Part shown: positions 1 to 7,783 of the stretch, piece after piece
Numbering within the stretch: position 1 is the stretch's first letter
How the letters are laid out: every line of letters starts with the position of its first letter
Origin: JAIVJN01 sp036732565
Lineage (GTDB): Bacteria; Acidobacteriota; Vicinamibacteria; Vicinamibacterales; UBA2999
DNA length: 17,996 nucleotides
Direction of reading: 5' to 3'
Assembly: GCA_036732565.1 (NCBI GenBank)
Contig: DAINCF010000083.1
Span: 1-17,996 of the forward strand
Notes under the pieces: model-generated
The model's input: only the letters and a program-made list of their open reading frames with translations
Told to the model about the DNA's origin: nothing
Database searches by the model: none
Made by a program: the position numbers and the translations under genes

Positions 1-8
1 GGACCTGA

Positions 9-36
9 GGGCCGGCTGAAGCCGGCCCCCACGTAC
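9..36 (-). repeat. REP-like palindrome, TTCA-loop family, GC variant
   Basis: An 8-bp perfect stem (9-16 pairing with 21-28, core GCCGGC) encloses the loop TGAA on the plus strand, which is TTCA on the minus strand. A degenerate ACGTAC tail lies at 31-36. The plan (TACGT-like tail, GC-rich stem, TTCA loop) is that of the copies at 12115-12148 and 15746-15830, but the stem is GGCCGGC instead of GCAGGCC and both arms have changed together. It begins about 30 bases past the stop of the minus-strand receptor gene, with its tail towards that gene. It could help end or stabilise that transcript, but it has no T tract, so it is not a standard intrinsic terminator. Confidence 0.6.
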
Positions 37-66
37 TCAGAAGGTTTTCAGGTTCGCACGCACGGC

Positions 67-3006
67 TCAGAACGTCAGCTTCGCACCAATCTGCAACTGC
101 CTGGGGTTGCCGCCGGCGCGCAACTCGTTGGGCACGAGGAACGAGGCCAGGCGACGGTCACCACTCGGGTTCAGGAAATTCGCCCGATCCGTCACGTTGA
201 AGATGTCCGCGAACACATCGACGAAGCGTCCGGCCACACGAACGCGATAGCCGACCCGCATGTCGAGCTGGGCGAAGCCCGGTCCGTACGCGCCGTTGCG
301 CCCGCCGTCGCTCTCCACGGTGATCGCGTTCGGACCGACGCCGCTGTACGTCCCCGACGGCAAGGGATCGGGCGTGGCGCCATTGCGGTCGGCATCGATG
401 TCGGTGTCGTTGATGGTGAACGGCAACCCCGACAGCGCGCGAAACACGCCGGACACCTGCAGACCGCCCGTCTTCGGGACCATCGTCCTGAAGCTCAACA
501 CGAGGTTGTGGCGCCGATCGAAGTCGGTCGGACCTTCGTTCAGATCGAGATTGAGCTGATCGAGAACCTGGAAGGTGTCGCCATCGGTGAAACCGCTCGT
601 ATTGCCACGCGCGGACGACAGCGTGTAGGAGACGCGGGCGCTCCAGAACTGACTGAAGCGCTTGTCGAGCTGCATGTTGATGGCGTCGTACTCCGTCTCG
701 GCGATGTTCTCCCTGACTCGGACATCGTTGGTGAACGGCGAGATCCCGAGCCGCTGCGCCAGGCCCTGGAGATCGGTTCGCACGAGCGTCGCGGTTCGAC
801 CCGTGGTGGCCTTGATGCCGGGGTTCAGGTTGGTCCAGATGAACTGATCGCGCCCTGACGTGTGGATGTAGTCCGCGCTCGCCGACATCGTCTGTCCGAG
901 CTGATGCTCGTAGCCGATCGACGCCGTTCGCACGTACGGAATCCTGCGATCCGGCGTATCCAGCCACACGATGCCGGTGTTGCGGGCGAAGGAGCCTGGC
1001 GGCACGAGCTGATTGACCAGATCGCGATTGAGCACGGGACCGTTCGCCAGCAGTGGATCCGTCGGGCGCACGCCGCTCGACGGCCCGCGGTCGATCTGAC
1101 TGGCAGGGAACAACGCCAGGAACGAGCCCGAGTACACGCCCTGGCGGTTGTACTCGTCGACGAGCGTGAGGTGCGTGCGGTCGTAGAACACGCCCCAGCC
1201 ACCGCGGATGACGCGGCGGCCGCTGCCGCTCACGTCGTAGACGAAGCCGGTCCGTGGCGCGAGGTTGTTCTTGTCCACGGGATACTCGCTGTCGCTGTCG
1301 AACAGCGGCTGCACGGGTCCCGTGATCGGCAGGATCTCCAGGTCGTATCGCAGTCCCAGGTTCACGCTCAATCGCGCCCCGAGCTTCCACTTGTCCTGCG
1401 CGAAGACGCCGATGGACCGGGACTGCATGCCGGTGGTGTCCGCTTCCGGCACGCGAATCGTCAGCCGTTCGGGATACGTCGAGAAGTCGTTGGCGTCGAA
1501 CGCCCGGTCGGTGCCGAAACTGAAGATCCCGTTGGCGCTCGACTGCTCGTCGAACCGGTGCTGGATGTAGTTGAGCTGAGCGCCGAGCTTCACGTCATGA
1601 TCGCCCCGCGCGCCGGGGATGAACCAGGAGAACGTGTTTTCGAGCGCCCAGTTGTTGTTGATGCGCAATTGCGTGGCGGCGCTCTGCTGATCGTCGAACG
1701 ACGGAAAGCGAAGGGTGGGCGCCAGTTCGTCCTGATGGCGGCCGTTGTCGAAGAACGCGGGATTCGAGCGATCGATGTACTCGCGCGTCCACGCCACGCG
1801 CAAGGTGTTGAACTTGGTGTTGCCCAGCACCGAGCTCAAGGTGCCCACGACGGTGTCGTCGTAGTCCTCCTCTTCGCGCAGGGCGTCGAGCGTCACGTTG
1901 CCGATGACCTGCGGGTTCTGCGGCGAGACATCGCGGAGCCAGCGCACCGCCCACGTCTGCGAGGGGCTGAGCTGATGATCGAACCGCACGAGGGTGTTCC
2001 ACACACTGGTGTGCTGCGCGATCGAGAAGTTCTTCTCCGGTCGCGTTGGATAGAACCCTGTTCGTCCTTCGTCGAAGGTGATGCGCTCGAGGCTGAAGAA
2101 GTAGTGCATCTTGTCGCGGACGACGGGTCCGCCCACGACGCCGCCCCACTGTTGTTTGCTCGTATCCGGCTTGGTCAGATTGCCCTGCTTCACGAAGTAG
2201 TCCGGCGCCGTGATCGTCGAGTCGGTGAAGTAGCCGAAGACCACGCCGGTGATCTTGTTGGTCCCCTGCTTGGTGATGGCGTTGATGACGCCGCCGGTGG
2301 ACTGACCGAACTGCGCCTCGAACTGGTTCGTGAGCACCTGGAACTCTTGAATGGACTCCAGTGCGGTGCGCGCCTGCGAGCCGAAGCCCTGACCCAGGTA
2401 GTCGTCGTTGTTGCTGCCACCGTCCACCGAGAAGTTGTTGCTCGCCGAGTTCTGCCCGTTGACGTTCAGCGCGTCGGCGCCAAACGACGTCGTCGAGCTG
2501 ATCGGCACGACGCCGGGGAGCAGCCCGACGAACTCGATGTAGTTGCGATTGGCCGAGGGCAGGCCGGACATCTCTTCCTTGGTGATGTTGCCGCCGATCT
2601 CCTGGGACGTCAGATCGATGAGCGGCGATTCGGTGGAGACGGTGACCGTCTCCTCGATGCCTCCGACCTCGAGCTGCACGTCAACGGTCGTCGTCCTGCC
2701 GACGGACAACGTGATCTCGCGCCGCGTGTACTTCTTGAAGCCGGCCATCTCCGCCGCGATCTGATAGGCCCCGGGCACGATGCCGGTCACGAAGTACGAG
2801 CCGTCGGCGTTGCTGACGACTTCGCGGTAGATACCGGTGTCCTGGTTGGTGACGACGACCGTGACGCCGGGAAGCACGGCGCCCTGTTGATCGAGCACGC
2901 GTCCGCGGACTTCCGTCGTACCCTGCTGGGCGGACAGCGGAGCAGAGCCGGTGAAGGCAGAGAGCAGGACCAAGACCGTCGCGACGAGGGACCCGCGAAG
3001 CGCCAT
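67..3006 (-). CDS. Oar-like TonB-dependent outer-membrane receptor with carboxypeptidase-regulatory-like domain
   Basis: 979-residue outer-membrane protein. Residues 1-26 are a signal peptide (MALRG, then a hydrophobic stretch, probable cleavage after PLSA before QQ). Residues about 30-110 form a carboxypeptidase-regulatory-like Ig-type domain (VRGRVLDQQGAVLPGVTV, DGSYFVTGIVPGAYQI). Residues about 115-250 are the plug (LPSANRNYIEFVGLLPGV, NFSVDGG, QFEAQFGQSTGGVINAITK). The rest is a long 22-strand-type beta barrel ending in the terminal Phe (KLTF) typical of barrel proteins. I chose the ATG at 3006 because the signal peptide starts there and GGAGGG lies 5 bases upstream; the frame stays open to 3117 but that extension has no signal-peptide character. 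Family knowledge: such receptors in Acidobacteriota and Bacteroidota import bulky ligands using TonB energy, or act as Oar-type surface proteins. The ligand cannot be read from sequence. It is divergent from a secreted gamma-glutamyltranspeptidase. Confidence 0.9.
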   Translation of the reverse strand: MALRGSLVATVLVLLSAFTGSAPLSAQQGTTEVRGRVLDQQGAVLPGVTVVVTNQDTGIYREVVSNADGSYFVTGIVPGAYQIAAEMAGFKKYTRREITLSVGRTTTVDVQLEVGGIEETVTVSTESPLIDLTSQEIGGNITKEEMSGLPSANRNYIEFVGLLPGVVPISSTTSFGADALNVNGQNSASNNFSVDGGSNNDDYLGQGFGSQARTALESIQEFQVLTNQFEAQFGQSTGGVINAITKQGTNKITGVVFGYFTDSTITAPDYFVKQGNLTKPDTSKQQWGGVVGGPVVRDKMHYFFSLERITFDEGRTGFYPTRPEKNFSIAQHTSVWNTLVRFDHQLSPSQTWAVRWLRDVSPQNPQVIGNVTLDALREEEDYDDTVVGTLSSVLGNTKFNTLRVAWTREYIDRSNPAFFDNGRHQDELAPTLRFPSFDDQQSAATQLRINNNWALENTFSWFIPGARGDHDVKLGAQLNYIQHRFDEQSSANGIFSFGTDRAFDANDFSTYPERLTIRVPEADTTGMQSRSIGVFAQDKWKLGARLSVNLGLRYDLEILPITGPVQPLFDSDSEYPVDKNNLAPRTGFVYDVSGSGRRVIRGGWGVFYDRTHLTLVDEYNRQGVYSGSFLALFPASQIDRGPSSGVRPTDPLLANGPVLNRDLVNQLVPPGSFARNTGIVWLDTPDRRIPYVRTASIGYEHQLGQTMSASADYIHTSGRDQFIWTNLNPGIKATTGRTATLVRTDLQGLAQRLGISPFTNDVRVRENIAETEYDAINMQLDKRFSQFWSARVSYTLSSARGNTSGFTDGDTFQVLDQLNLDLNEGPTDFDRRHNLVLSFRTMVPKTGGLQVSGVFRALSGLPFTINDTDIDADRNGATPDPLPSGTYSGVGPNAITVESDGGRNGAYGPGFAQLDMRVGYRVRVAGRFVDVFADIFNVTDRANFLNPSGDRRLASFLVPNELRAGGNPRQLQIGAKLTF

Positions 3007-3011
3007 TGTGA

Positions 3012-3017
3012 CCCTCC
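3012..3017 (-). promoter_or_regulatory. Shine-Dalgarno site of the TonB-dependent receptor
   Basis: On the minus strand this reads GGAGGG, 5 bases before the ATG at 3006. It settles the start of the receptor at the signal peptide and not at upstream in-frame codons. Confidence 0.7.
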
Positions 3018-3075
3018 GAATGTGTTCACCGAGGATCTGAGGAGACAGCAGAGAGTGATCGCAAGGTTGCGGAGT

Positions 3076-3100
3076 TGTCAAGGAGGTTTGTGAGTAGAAT
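3076..3100. promoter_or_regulatory. Possible overlapping divergent promoter elements between receptor and transpeptidase
   Basis: The minus strand carries a perfect TTGACA (3081 down to 3076) that could be a -35 box for the receptor gene, but I see no convincing -10 box 16-18 bases on. The plus strand has TAGAAT at 3095-3100, which could be a -10 box for the transpeptidase gene, with only weak -35 matches (TTGTCA at 3075-3080, 14-base spacing). The two sites overlap within 26 bases, as in many divergent regulatory regions. This is a pattern match only. Confidence 0.25.
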
Positions 3101-3152
3101 TTCCTCGTCGAAACCATTCGTGGGACGAATCGCTCTTGCGTGGAGAGATCAC

Positions 3153-4970
3153 ATGCCCTCCAGACAGACTGTCTTCGGCGCGACGATCGCTATTGCGGTG
3201 TGGGCGGCATCGGGTATCGCGCAGTCGCCGAATCCGTTTGGGATTCCGTCGGCCGGCACGCCGCAGCCCGGCGGCACGGTCAAGGCCGTCGGCGGATCGC
3301 GCGCGCAAGGTTGGCTGGATCAGGGGCGATCGGAAGTGCTCGCCCGTCATGGCATGGTGGCGACGAGCGATCCGCTGGCCGCGCAGGCCGGGTTGGACAT
3401 CCTGCGTCAGGGCGGCAACGCGATCGACGCGGCGGTCGCCACCGGCGCGGTCCTCGATGTCACCTCGCAGAACGACACCGGCATCGGCGGCGATCTGTTC
3501 GCGATCGTCTGGTCGGCGAAGGATCGAAAGCTCTACGCGCTGAACTCGGCTGGCTGGGCGCCGACCGGGTGGACACCGCAGTTCTTCACCGAGAAGCTCG
3601 GTGTGAAGCGCGTCCCCGGCAACGGCGTGAACGCCGCAACCGTGCCCGGCGCGATTTCGGGTTATGACGCGCTCCTGAAGCGGTTCGGCACCCTGACGTT
3701 CAAGGAAACGTTCGAGCGTGCCGCGCGGATCGCGGAGGAAGGCTGGGGTCAGGCGGAGCGGCGGCATGACGACCTTTTGAGCTCGATCAAAGGATTGAGC
3801 GCAGACGCCGATTCGAAACAGACGTTCCTCGGAGATAAGACGCCGGATCTCTACAGCATCATCCGCAACCCCGATCTCGCGAAGGCGCTGCGTCTCATTC
3901 AGCAGGGCGGTCGTGACGCGTTTTACAAAGGCGAGATCGCCGCGGCCATCGTCGCCAAGGTCCAGTCCAACGGCGGCGTGATGAATCGGAGCGACCTGGC
4001 GGAGTTCGAGTCGGAGTGGGTCGAGCCGATCTCGACCAACTATCACGGCTACGACATCTTTCAACTGCCGCCCCCGGGACAGGGCTTCGCGGCGCTGGAG
4101 ATGTTGAACATCCTCGAGGTGTGCGTACCGAAGCTGGGGATGAATCTGGCGACGCTCGGGCCCTCAGACCCGATGTTTTGGCACCTGATGGTCGAAGCGA
4201 AGAAGCTGGCGTACTCGGATCTGTTGGCGCGCAATGCCGATCCCAAGTTTGCAACGGTCCCGGTTCAGCAGCTGCTCTCGAAGTCACACGCGGCGAGCTT
4301 GTGCGGCAAGATCAACCCGGACGTCGCGTCGAAGCCTGGCGTCCCCGGCAGCACCGACGGCGGCACGATCTACCTGACGACGGCCGATCGGTGGGGCAAC
4401 ATGGTGTCGCTGGTCCACAGCGTGTTCAGCGTCTACGGCAGCCGGGCGACGGTGCCGCCGTACGGGTTCGTGCTCCACAACCGCGGCTCCGCGTTCTCGC
4501 TCGACCCCAACCATCCGAACATCGTCGCCCCGCGCAAACGCCCGTTCCACTCGATCATCGCGGGGTTCGTGATGAAAGAGGGCCAGCCGCTCATGGCGTT
4601 CGGCAACATGGGCGGCAGCGTGCAGCCCGAAACGCACGCGCAGCACATGGTCAATCTCATCGATCACGGGATGAACGTGCAGATGACGACCGACGCCGCG
4701 CGGTTCACGCACAATCAAGGCAGCAACGTGCTGTCGCTGGAGGCGGCGTTGTTCACGCTGGTCGGGGATGCCCTCAAGCGCAAGGGACACGAGGTGCGGT
4801 CGGTCAACGGCGGGGCCGTCGGTGGCTATCAAGGCATCCTCTTCACCCGCGATCCCGCGTTGCCGGCGCCGACGTTCGATCAGCGCAGCATCACGATGGA
4901 CCTGCCGGTGAACGGCGTCTATCGGGGCGGATCGGACCACCGTAAGGACGGTCAGGCGGTCGGCTGGTAG
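3153..4970 (+). CDS. Secreted gamma-glutamyltranspeptidase-family Ntn-hydrolase
   Basis: 605 residues from the ATG at 3153, preceded by GGAGAG at 3142-3147. The N-terminus (MPSRQTVFGATIAIAVWAAS, then GIAQS) looks like a signal peptide, so the protein is probably periplasmic or secreted. In-frame TTG (3075) and GTG (3090) starts exist upstream but would bury that signal. Family features include GMVATSDPLAAQAGLDILRQ, GGNAIDAAVATGAV and TGIGGDLFAI near the N-terminus, and GNMGGSVQPETHAQHMVNL with DAARF near the C-terminus. The proenzyme should cleave itself before Thr405 in DGGTIYLTTADRWGNMVS. The family hydrolyses or transfers gamma-glutamyl groups, for example from glutathione. The nucleophile context is GGTIYLTT, not the classical TTHxS, so this is a divergent subgroup and hydrolysis or another amide substrate is possible. 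The receptor gene is divergent; the next gene starts 48 bases downstream on the same strand. Confidence 0.88.
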   Translation: MPSRQTVFGATIAIAVWAASGIAQSPNPFGIPSAGTPQPGGTVKAVGGSRAQGWLDQGRSEVLARHGMVATSDPLAAQAGLDILRQGGNAIDAAVATGAVLDVTSQNDTGIGGDLFAIVWSAKDRKLYALNSAGWAPTGWTPQFFTEKLGVKRVPGNGVNAATVPGAISGYDALLKRFGTLTFKETFERAARIAEEGWGQAERRHDDLLSSIKGLSADADSKQTFLGDKTPDLYSIIRNPDLAKALRLIQQGGRDAFYKGEIAAAIVAKVQSNGGVMNRSDLAEFESEWVEPISTNYHGYDIFQLPPPGQGFAALEMLNILEVCVPKLGMNLATLGPSDPMFWHLMVEAKKLAYSDLLARNADPKFATVPVQQLLSKSHAASLCGKINPDVASKPGVPGSTDGGTIYLTTADRWGNMVSLVHSVFSVYGSRATVPPYGFVLHNRGSAFSLDPNHPNIVAPRKRPFHSIIAGFVMKEGQPLMAFGNMGGSVQPETHAQHMVNLIDHGMNVQMTTDAARFTHNQGSNVLSLEAALFTLVGDALKRKGHEVRSVNGGAVGGYQGILFTRDPALPAPTFDQRSITMDLPVNGVYRGGSDHRKDGQAVGW

Positions 4971-4999
4971 CTTCACGTCCGGGTCTGCTGCAGCTGAGC

Positions 5000-5005
5000 T
5001 AGAAT
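5000..5005 (+). promoter_or_regulatory. Candidate -10 box (TAGAAT) ahead of the seven-gene operon
   Basis: TAGAAT lies 13 bases before the ATG at 5019, in the 48-base gap after the transpeptidase gene. If used, transcription would begin about 6-7 bases before the ATG, giving a nearly leaderless mRNA; this fits the lack of any Shine-Dalgarno sequence there. No good -35 box is visible at 16-18 bases. The same hexamer occurs at 3095-3100 ahead of the other plus-strand gene. Confidence 0.35.
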
Positions 5006-5018
5006 CTGCCCAGACCAC

Positions 5019-5621
5019 ATGGCTCACTTCAAGGGCAAGATTGGTGTGCTCGTCGAAGCCCACTTCGACGAAACCGAGTCGCGACGTTTCGAGGAATTCT
5101 TTCCTCCGCACGGATACGGGGTCGAGTACCTCTCGCACCTCTGGGGGCACGAGAAACTCGTGTTCCAGGGCAACGATCACCGCGCCGAGCTGACGGCCAC
5201 GGTCGAAGTCGCGACGGTCGATGTGCAGGACTACCGCGGGATCGTCCTCATCGGCGGTTACGCGATGGACCGCCTGCGTTACGAAGAGCATCCCGTCGAG
5301 GGACGGCCGAACCAGGCGCCCGCCGTCGCCTTTTTGCGTCGGGCCGTCGAGGCGATGGATCGCGGCAACCTGACCGTCGGTGCCATCTGCCACGGCCTCT
5401 GGCTGTTCTGTGCCGACCCCACCCTGCTCAGAGGCCGGCGGGTGACCTGCGCCCACAACATCATCTCGGACGTCCACAACGCGGGCGGCGTGCCGATCTT
5501 CGACGGCACACAGCTGGCCGACACTCACGTCGACGGCCACCTGGTCACAGGCCGGCATCCCGGCGTGGTCGGCGCCTTCATGCAGCGGTTCGTCGAGGAG
5601 CTGGGCAGGCCGGGGTCGTGA
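5019..5621 (+). CDS. DJ-1/PfpI (class I glutamine amidotransferase-like) protein
   Basis: 200 residues, a single DJ-1/PfpI domain of normal length. It starts with a beta strand (KIGVLVEAHFDETE) whose acidic residues E18/E20 sit where the family's conserved Glu lies. The nucleophile elbow is VGAICHG with Cys124, followed by CADPTLLRGRRVTCAHNI and a C-terminal DGHLVTGRHPGVVGAFM. No signal peptide, so cytoplasmic. Family members include proteases, glyoxalase/deglycase-type enzymes, amidases and redox chaperones; the sequence does not say which. The start ATG has no clear Shine-Dalgarno. Its TGA overlaps the GTG start of the next gene (GTGA, 5618-5621), so the two are probably translated together. 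From memory, a DJ-1-like gene also sits at this position in the Synechocystis icfG neighbourhood (slr1854). Confidence 0.85.
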   Translation: MAHFKGKIGVLVEAHFDETESRRFEEFFPPHGYGVEYLSHLWGHEKLVFQGNDHRAELTATVEVATVDVQDYRGIVLIGGYAMDRLRYEEHPVEGRPNQAPAVAFLRRAVEAMDRGNLTVGAICHGLWLFCADPTLLRGRRVTCAHNIISDVHNAGGVPIFDGTQLADTHVDGHLVTGRHPGVVGAFMQRFVEELGRPGS

Positions 5622-7453
5622 ACGCCATCACGTTCAGCTTCTCCGACACGATTGCTGGCTACGTCACGGCCTTCGACCGCGCGTCCGGGATCTTCTCGAT
5701 GAGCACGACGGACGGACGCCCGTACGAAGTGCGGTTGACGCCAACCACCGGCGCACGCATCGTGCAGAACCTCGGTGAGCCGTATGAGGACGCGACGAGC
5801 CGACTCGGCGAGCTGCTGAAGCCGGATCAGTTCGTGTTCGCGTACGGCATCTTCTATCCCGAGCGCGACGGGCATCGCTTCGAAGCGAAGGCCCTGGCGT
5901 TCCCGGGCGGCGGTGCGGGGCGGTATCGACACGAGGAGCCGACCTGGTGGACGAGGCAGCTGCGATCCATCGCCTGCAGCTACCTGCAATGGCAGTTCGC
6001 GTACCCGCAGCAGCCGATCGACTTTCGCAACTATCGGACCTTTCTCCAACTCGGCGGCGCCAAGAAGGGCGACTTTCTTCAGGAGACCGACACCATCTCG
6101 CGGCTCGTCTACGGGTTTGCCACGGCGTTCCTGCTGACGGGCGAGGCGGCGTTCGTGGAGGCGGCGGAGGCGGGCACGGAGTACCTGCGCGATCACATGC
6201 GCTTCTACGATGCCGACGAAGATCTCGTCTACTGGTATCACGGCATCCACGTGAGCGGTGACCTCGAGCAGAAACTGCTGTCGTCGGAGTTCGGCGATGA
6301 CTACGACGCGCTGCCGATGTACGAGCAGATCTATGCGCTCGCGGGCCCGGTTCAGACCTATCGCGTGACCGGCGATCCGCGCATTCTCAACGATGCCGAG
6401 CAGACGGTAAAGCTGTTCGAGCGCTTCTACCGCGATCGCGAGCATGGCGGGTACTTCTCGCACATCGATCCGCTGACGCTCGATCCGCGTGCCGAGTCTT
6501 TGCGCCACAACCGCGCGCGCAAGAACTGGAACTCGATTGGCGACCATGCGCCCGCTTACTTGATCAATCTGTATCTCGCCACCGGTGACCAGCGCTACGC
6601 CGACTTTCTCGAAGACACGTTCGACACCATCGTCGCGCACTTTCCGGACTTCGGGCACAGCCCGTTCGTGCACGAGCGCTTTTTCGAGGACTGGCGACCC
6701 GACACCACGTGGGGCTGGCAGCAGAACCGCGCGGTCATCGGCCACAACCTGAAGATCGCGTGGAATCTGGCGCGCATGTACAGCCTGCGACCCAAGGACG
6801 CGTATCGGTCGCTGGCCAGCAGGATCGGCGAGATCATGCCGTCGGTCGGCCGCGATCTTCAGCGCGGCGGATGGTATGACGTGATGGAACGCGTGCAGCG
6901 CGAGGGCGAAGAGCACCATCGACATGTCTGGCACGATCGCAAGGCGTGGTGGCAACAGGAACAGGCGATACTGGCCTATCTAATCCTGTCCGGCCTCTTC
7001 GGCGATGCAGAGTCCAGACGCCATGCGCGCGAGGCCTCGGCATTTTACAACATCTACTTCCTCGATCACGATGATGGTGGGGTGTACTTCAATACACTGG
7101 CGAATGGCCTTCCCTACCTGCTGGGGAACGAGCGGCTGAAAGGCAGCCACTCGATGAGCGGCTACCACTCCACGGAGTTGTGTTATCTCAGCACGATCTA
7201 CCAGAACCTCCTGATCGAGCGGCGGCCTGTCGATCTGTACTTCATGCCGCGCGCCGACGGCTTTCGCGACCGTGTGCTTCGGGTGGCCCCCGACCTGTTG
7301 CCTCCGGGCAGCCTCCGGATCGATGCGGTACAGGTCGATGGCGCTCCATACGCCCACTACGATGCCGATGCCTTGACCGTGTCGCTGCCCGAGACAGCCG
7401 CCCGCGTCCACGTGCAAGTGCGTGTGGCGCCGGCCGAACGCGGACCCTCATGA
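5618..7453 (+). CDS. AGE-family (N-acylglucosamine 2-epimerase-like) protein with N-terminal beta domain
   Basis: 611 residues from the GTG that overlaps the previous stop. Residues 1 to about 95 look like a small all-beta domain (TIAGYVTAFDRASGIFSMST, then YEVRLTPTTGARIVQNLG). Residues about 100-565 resemble the (alpha/alpha)6 barrel of the AGE superfamily, with GDHAPAYLINLYLATGDQRY, the GHNLKIAWNLARMY helix (His376) and WWQQEQAILAYL (Trp444, Trp445, Glu448), equivalent to the family's GHxLEWAWLL and WWxQAEAL motifs. The C-terminal 45 residues look like a short beta appendage. Classical AGE enzymes are about 400 residues, so this is a longer subfamily. Known relatives epimerise or isomerise sugars such as N-acylglucosamine, mannose or cellobiose. 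The operon, with a glycogen debranching enzyme, suggests a maltooligosaccharide or glucose-derived substrate, but that is inference. Its stop overlaps the next start (ATGA, 7450-7453). Confidence 0.8.
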   Translation: MNAITFSFSDTIAGYVTAFDRASGIFSMSTTDGRPYEVRLTPTTGARIVQNLGEPYEDATSRLGELLKPDQFVFAYGIFYPERDGHRFEAKALAFPGGGAGRYRHEEPTWWTRQLRSIACSYLQWQFAYPQQPIDFRNYRTFLQLGGAKKGDFLQETDTISRLVYGFATAFLLTGEAAFVEAAEAGTEYLRDHMRFYDADEDLVYWYHGIHVSGDLEQKLLSSEFGDDYDALPMYEQIYALAGPVQTYRVTGDPRILNDAEQTVKLFERFYRDREHGGYFSHIDPLTLDPRAESLRHNRARKNWNSIGDHAPAYLINLYLATGDQRYADFLEDTFDTIVAHFPDFGHSPFVHERFFEDWRPDTTWGWQQNRAVIGHNLKIAWNLARMYSLRPKDAYRSLASRIGEIMPSVGRDLQRGGWYDVMERVQREGEEHHRHVWHDRKAWWQQEQAILAYLILSGLFGDAESRRHAREASAFYNIYFLDHDDGGVYFNTLANGLPYLLGNERLKGSHSMSGYHSTELCYLSTIYQNLLIERRPVDLYFMPRADGFRDRVLRVAPDLLPPGSLRIDAVQVDGAPYAHYDADALTVSLPETAARVHVQVRVAPAERGPS

Positions 7454-7779
7454 CCGTCGAGTCGACCCTGGTGTCCGGTGCGACGGTGTTGACCGTGAGC
7501 GGGCGGATCGACTCCGGATCCGCGCCACTGTTGGAGGAGCACGTGTTGCGGGCGACGACACCAGGCTGCAAGCTCGTCCTGGACTTGTCGGCGGTCGATT
7601 TCATGTCGAGCGCGGGCCTTCGAATACTCCTCCTGACGCACCGCAAGATTACCGCCTGCGACGGGCGCGTAGTGCTGGTTGGCCTGTCGGACGATCTGCG
7701 AGGCACGCTTTCGGCGACCGGGTTCTTGAAGTTCCTATCGATTGCGCCCACCCTCGACGCGGGGCTCGCCGCGCTGTGA
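7450..7779 (+). CDS. STAS-domain anti-sigma factor antagonist (first copy)
   Basis: 109 residues, one STAS domain. The signature is LVLDLSAVDFMSSAGLRILL with the Ser53-Ser54 pair at the site phosphorylated in SpoIIAA and RsbV. Family role: the unphosphorylated STAS protein binds an RsbW-type kinase or another partner, and phosphorylation breaks the contact. I chose the ATG at 7450, in a 4-base overlap with the previous gene; the frame is open further upstream but that part runs antiphase through the AGE gene. The first residues (MTVESTLVSGATVLTVSGRI) are a normal STAS beginning. Likely partners are the kinase at 10191-10646 and the phosphatase at 10652-12121. It corresponds in position to slr1856 of the Synechocystis icfG cluster as I remember it. 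Confidence 0.9.
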   Translation: MTVESTLVSGATVLTVSGRIDSGSAPLLEEHVLRATTPGCKLVLDLSAVDFMSSAGLRILLLTHRKITACDGRVVLVGLSDDLRGTLSATGFLKFLSIAPTLDAGLAAL

Positions 7780-7783
7780 GCCA

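Noticed and set aside
862..3093. 743-codon open frame on the plus strand across the receptor gene
   Set aside because: It is antisense to a well-supported TonB receptor, is rich in Arg, Val and His in the style of shadow frames in GC-rich DNA, and shows no recognisable domain.
4284..5558. 424-codon minus-strand frame spanning the transpeptidase and DJ-1 genes
   Set aside because: Crosses two real genes and the gap between them on the opposite strand; no domain seen.
5525..6955. 476-codon minus-strand frame across the AGE-like gene
   Set aside because: Antisense shadow of a conserved protein; no domain, and its composition mirrors the sense codons.
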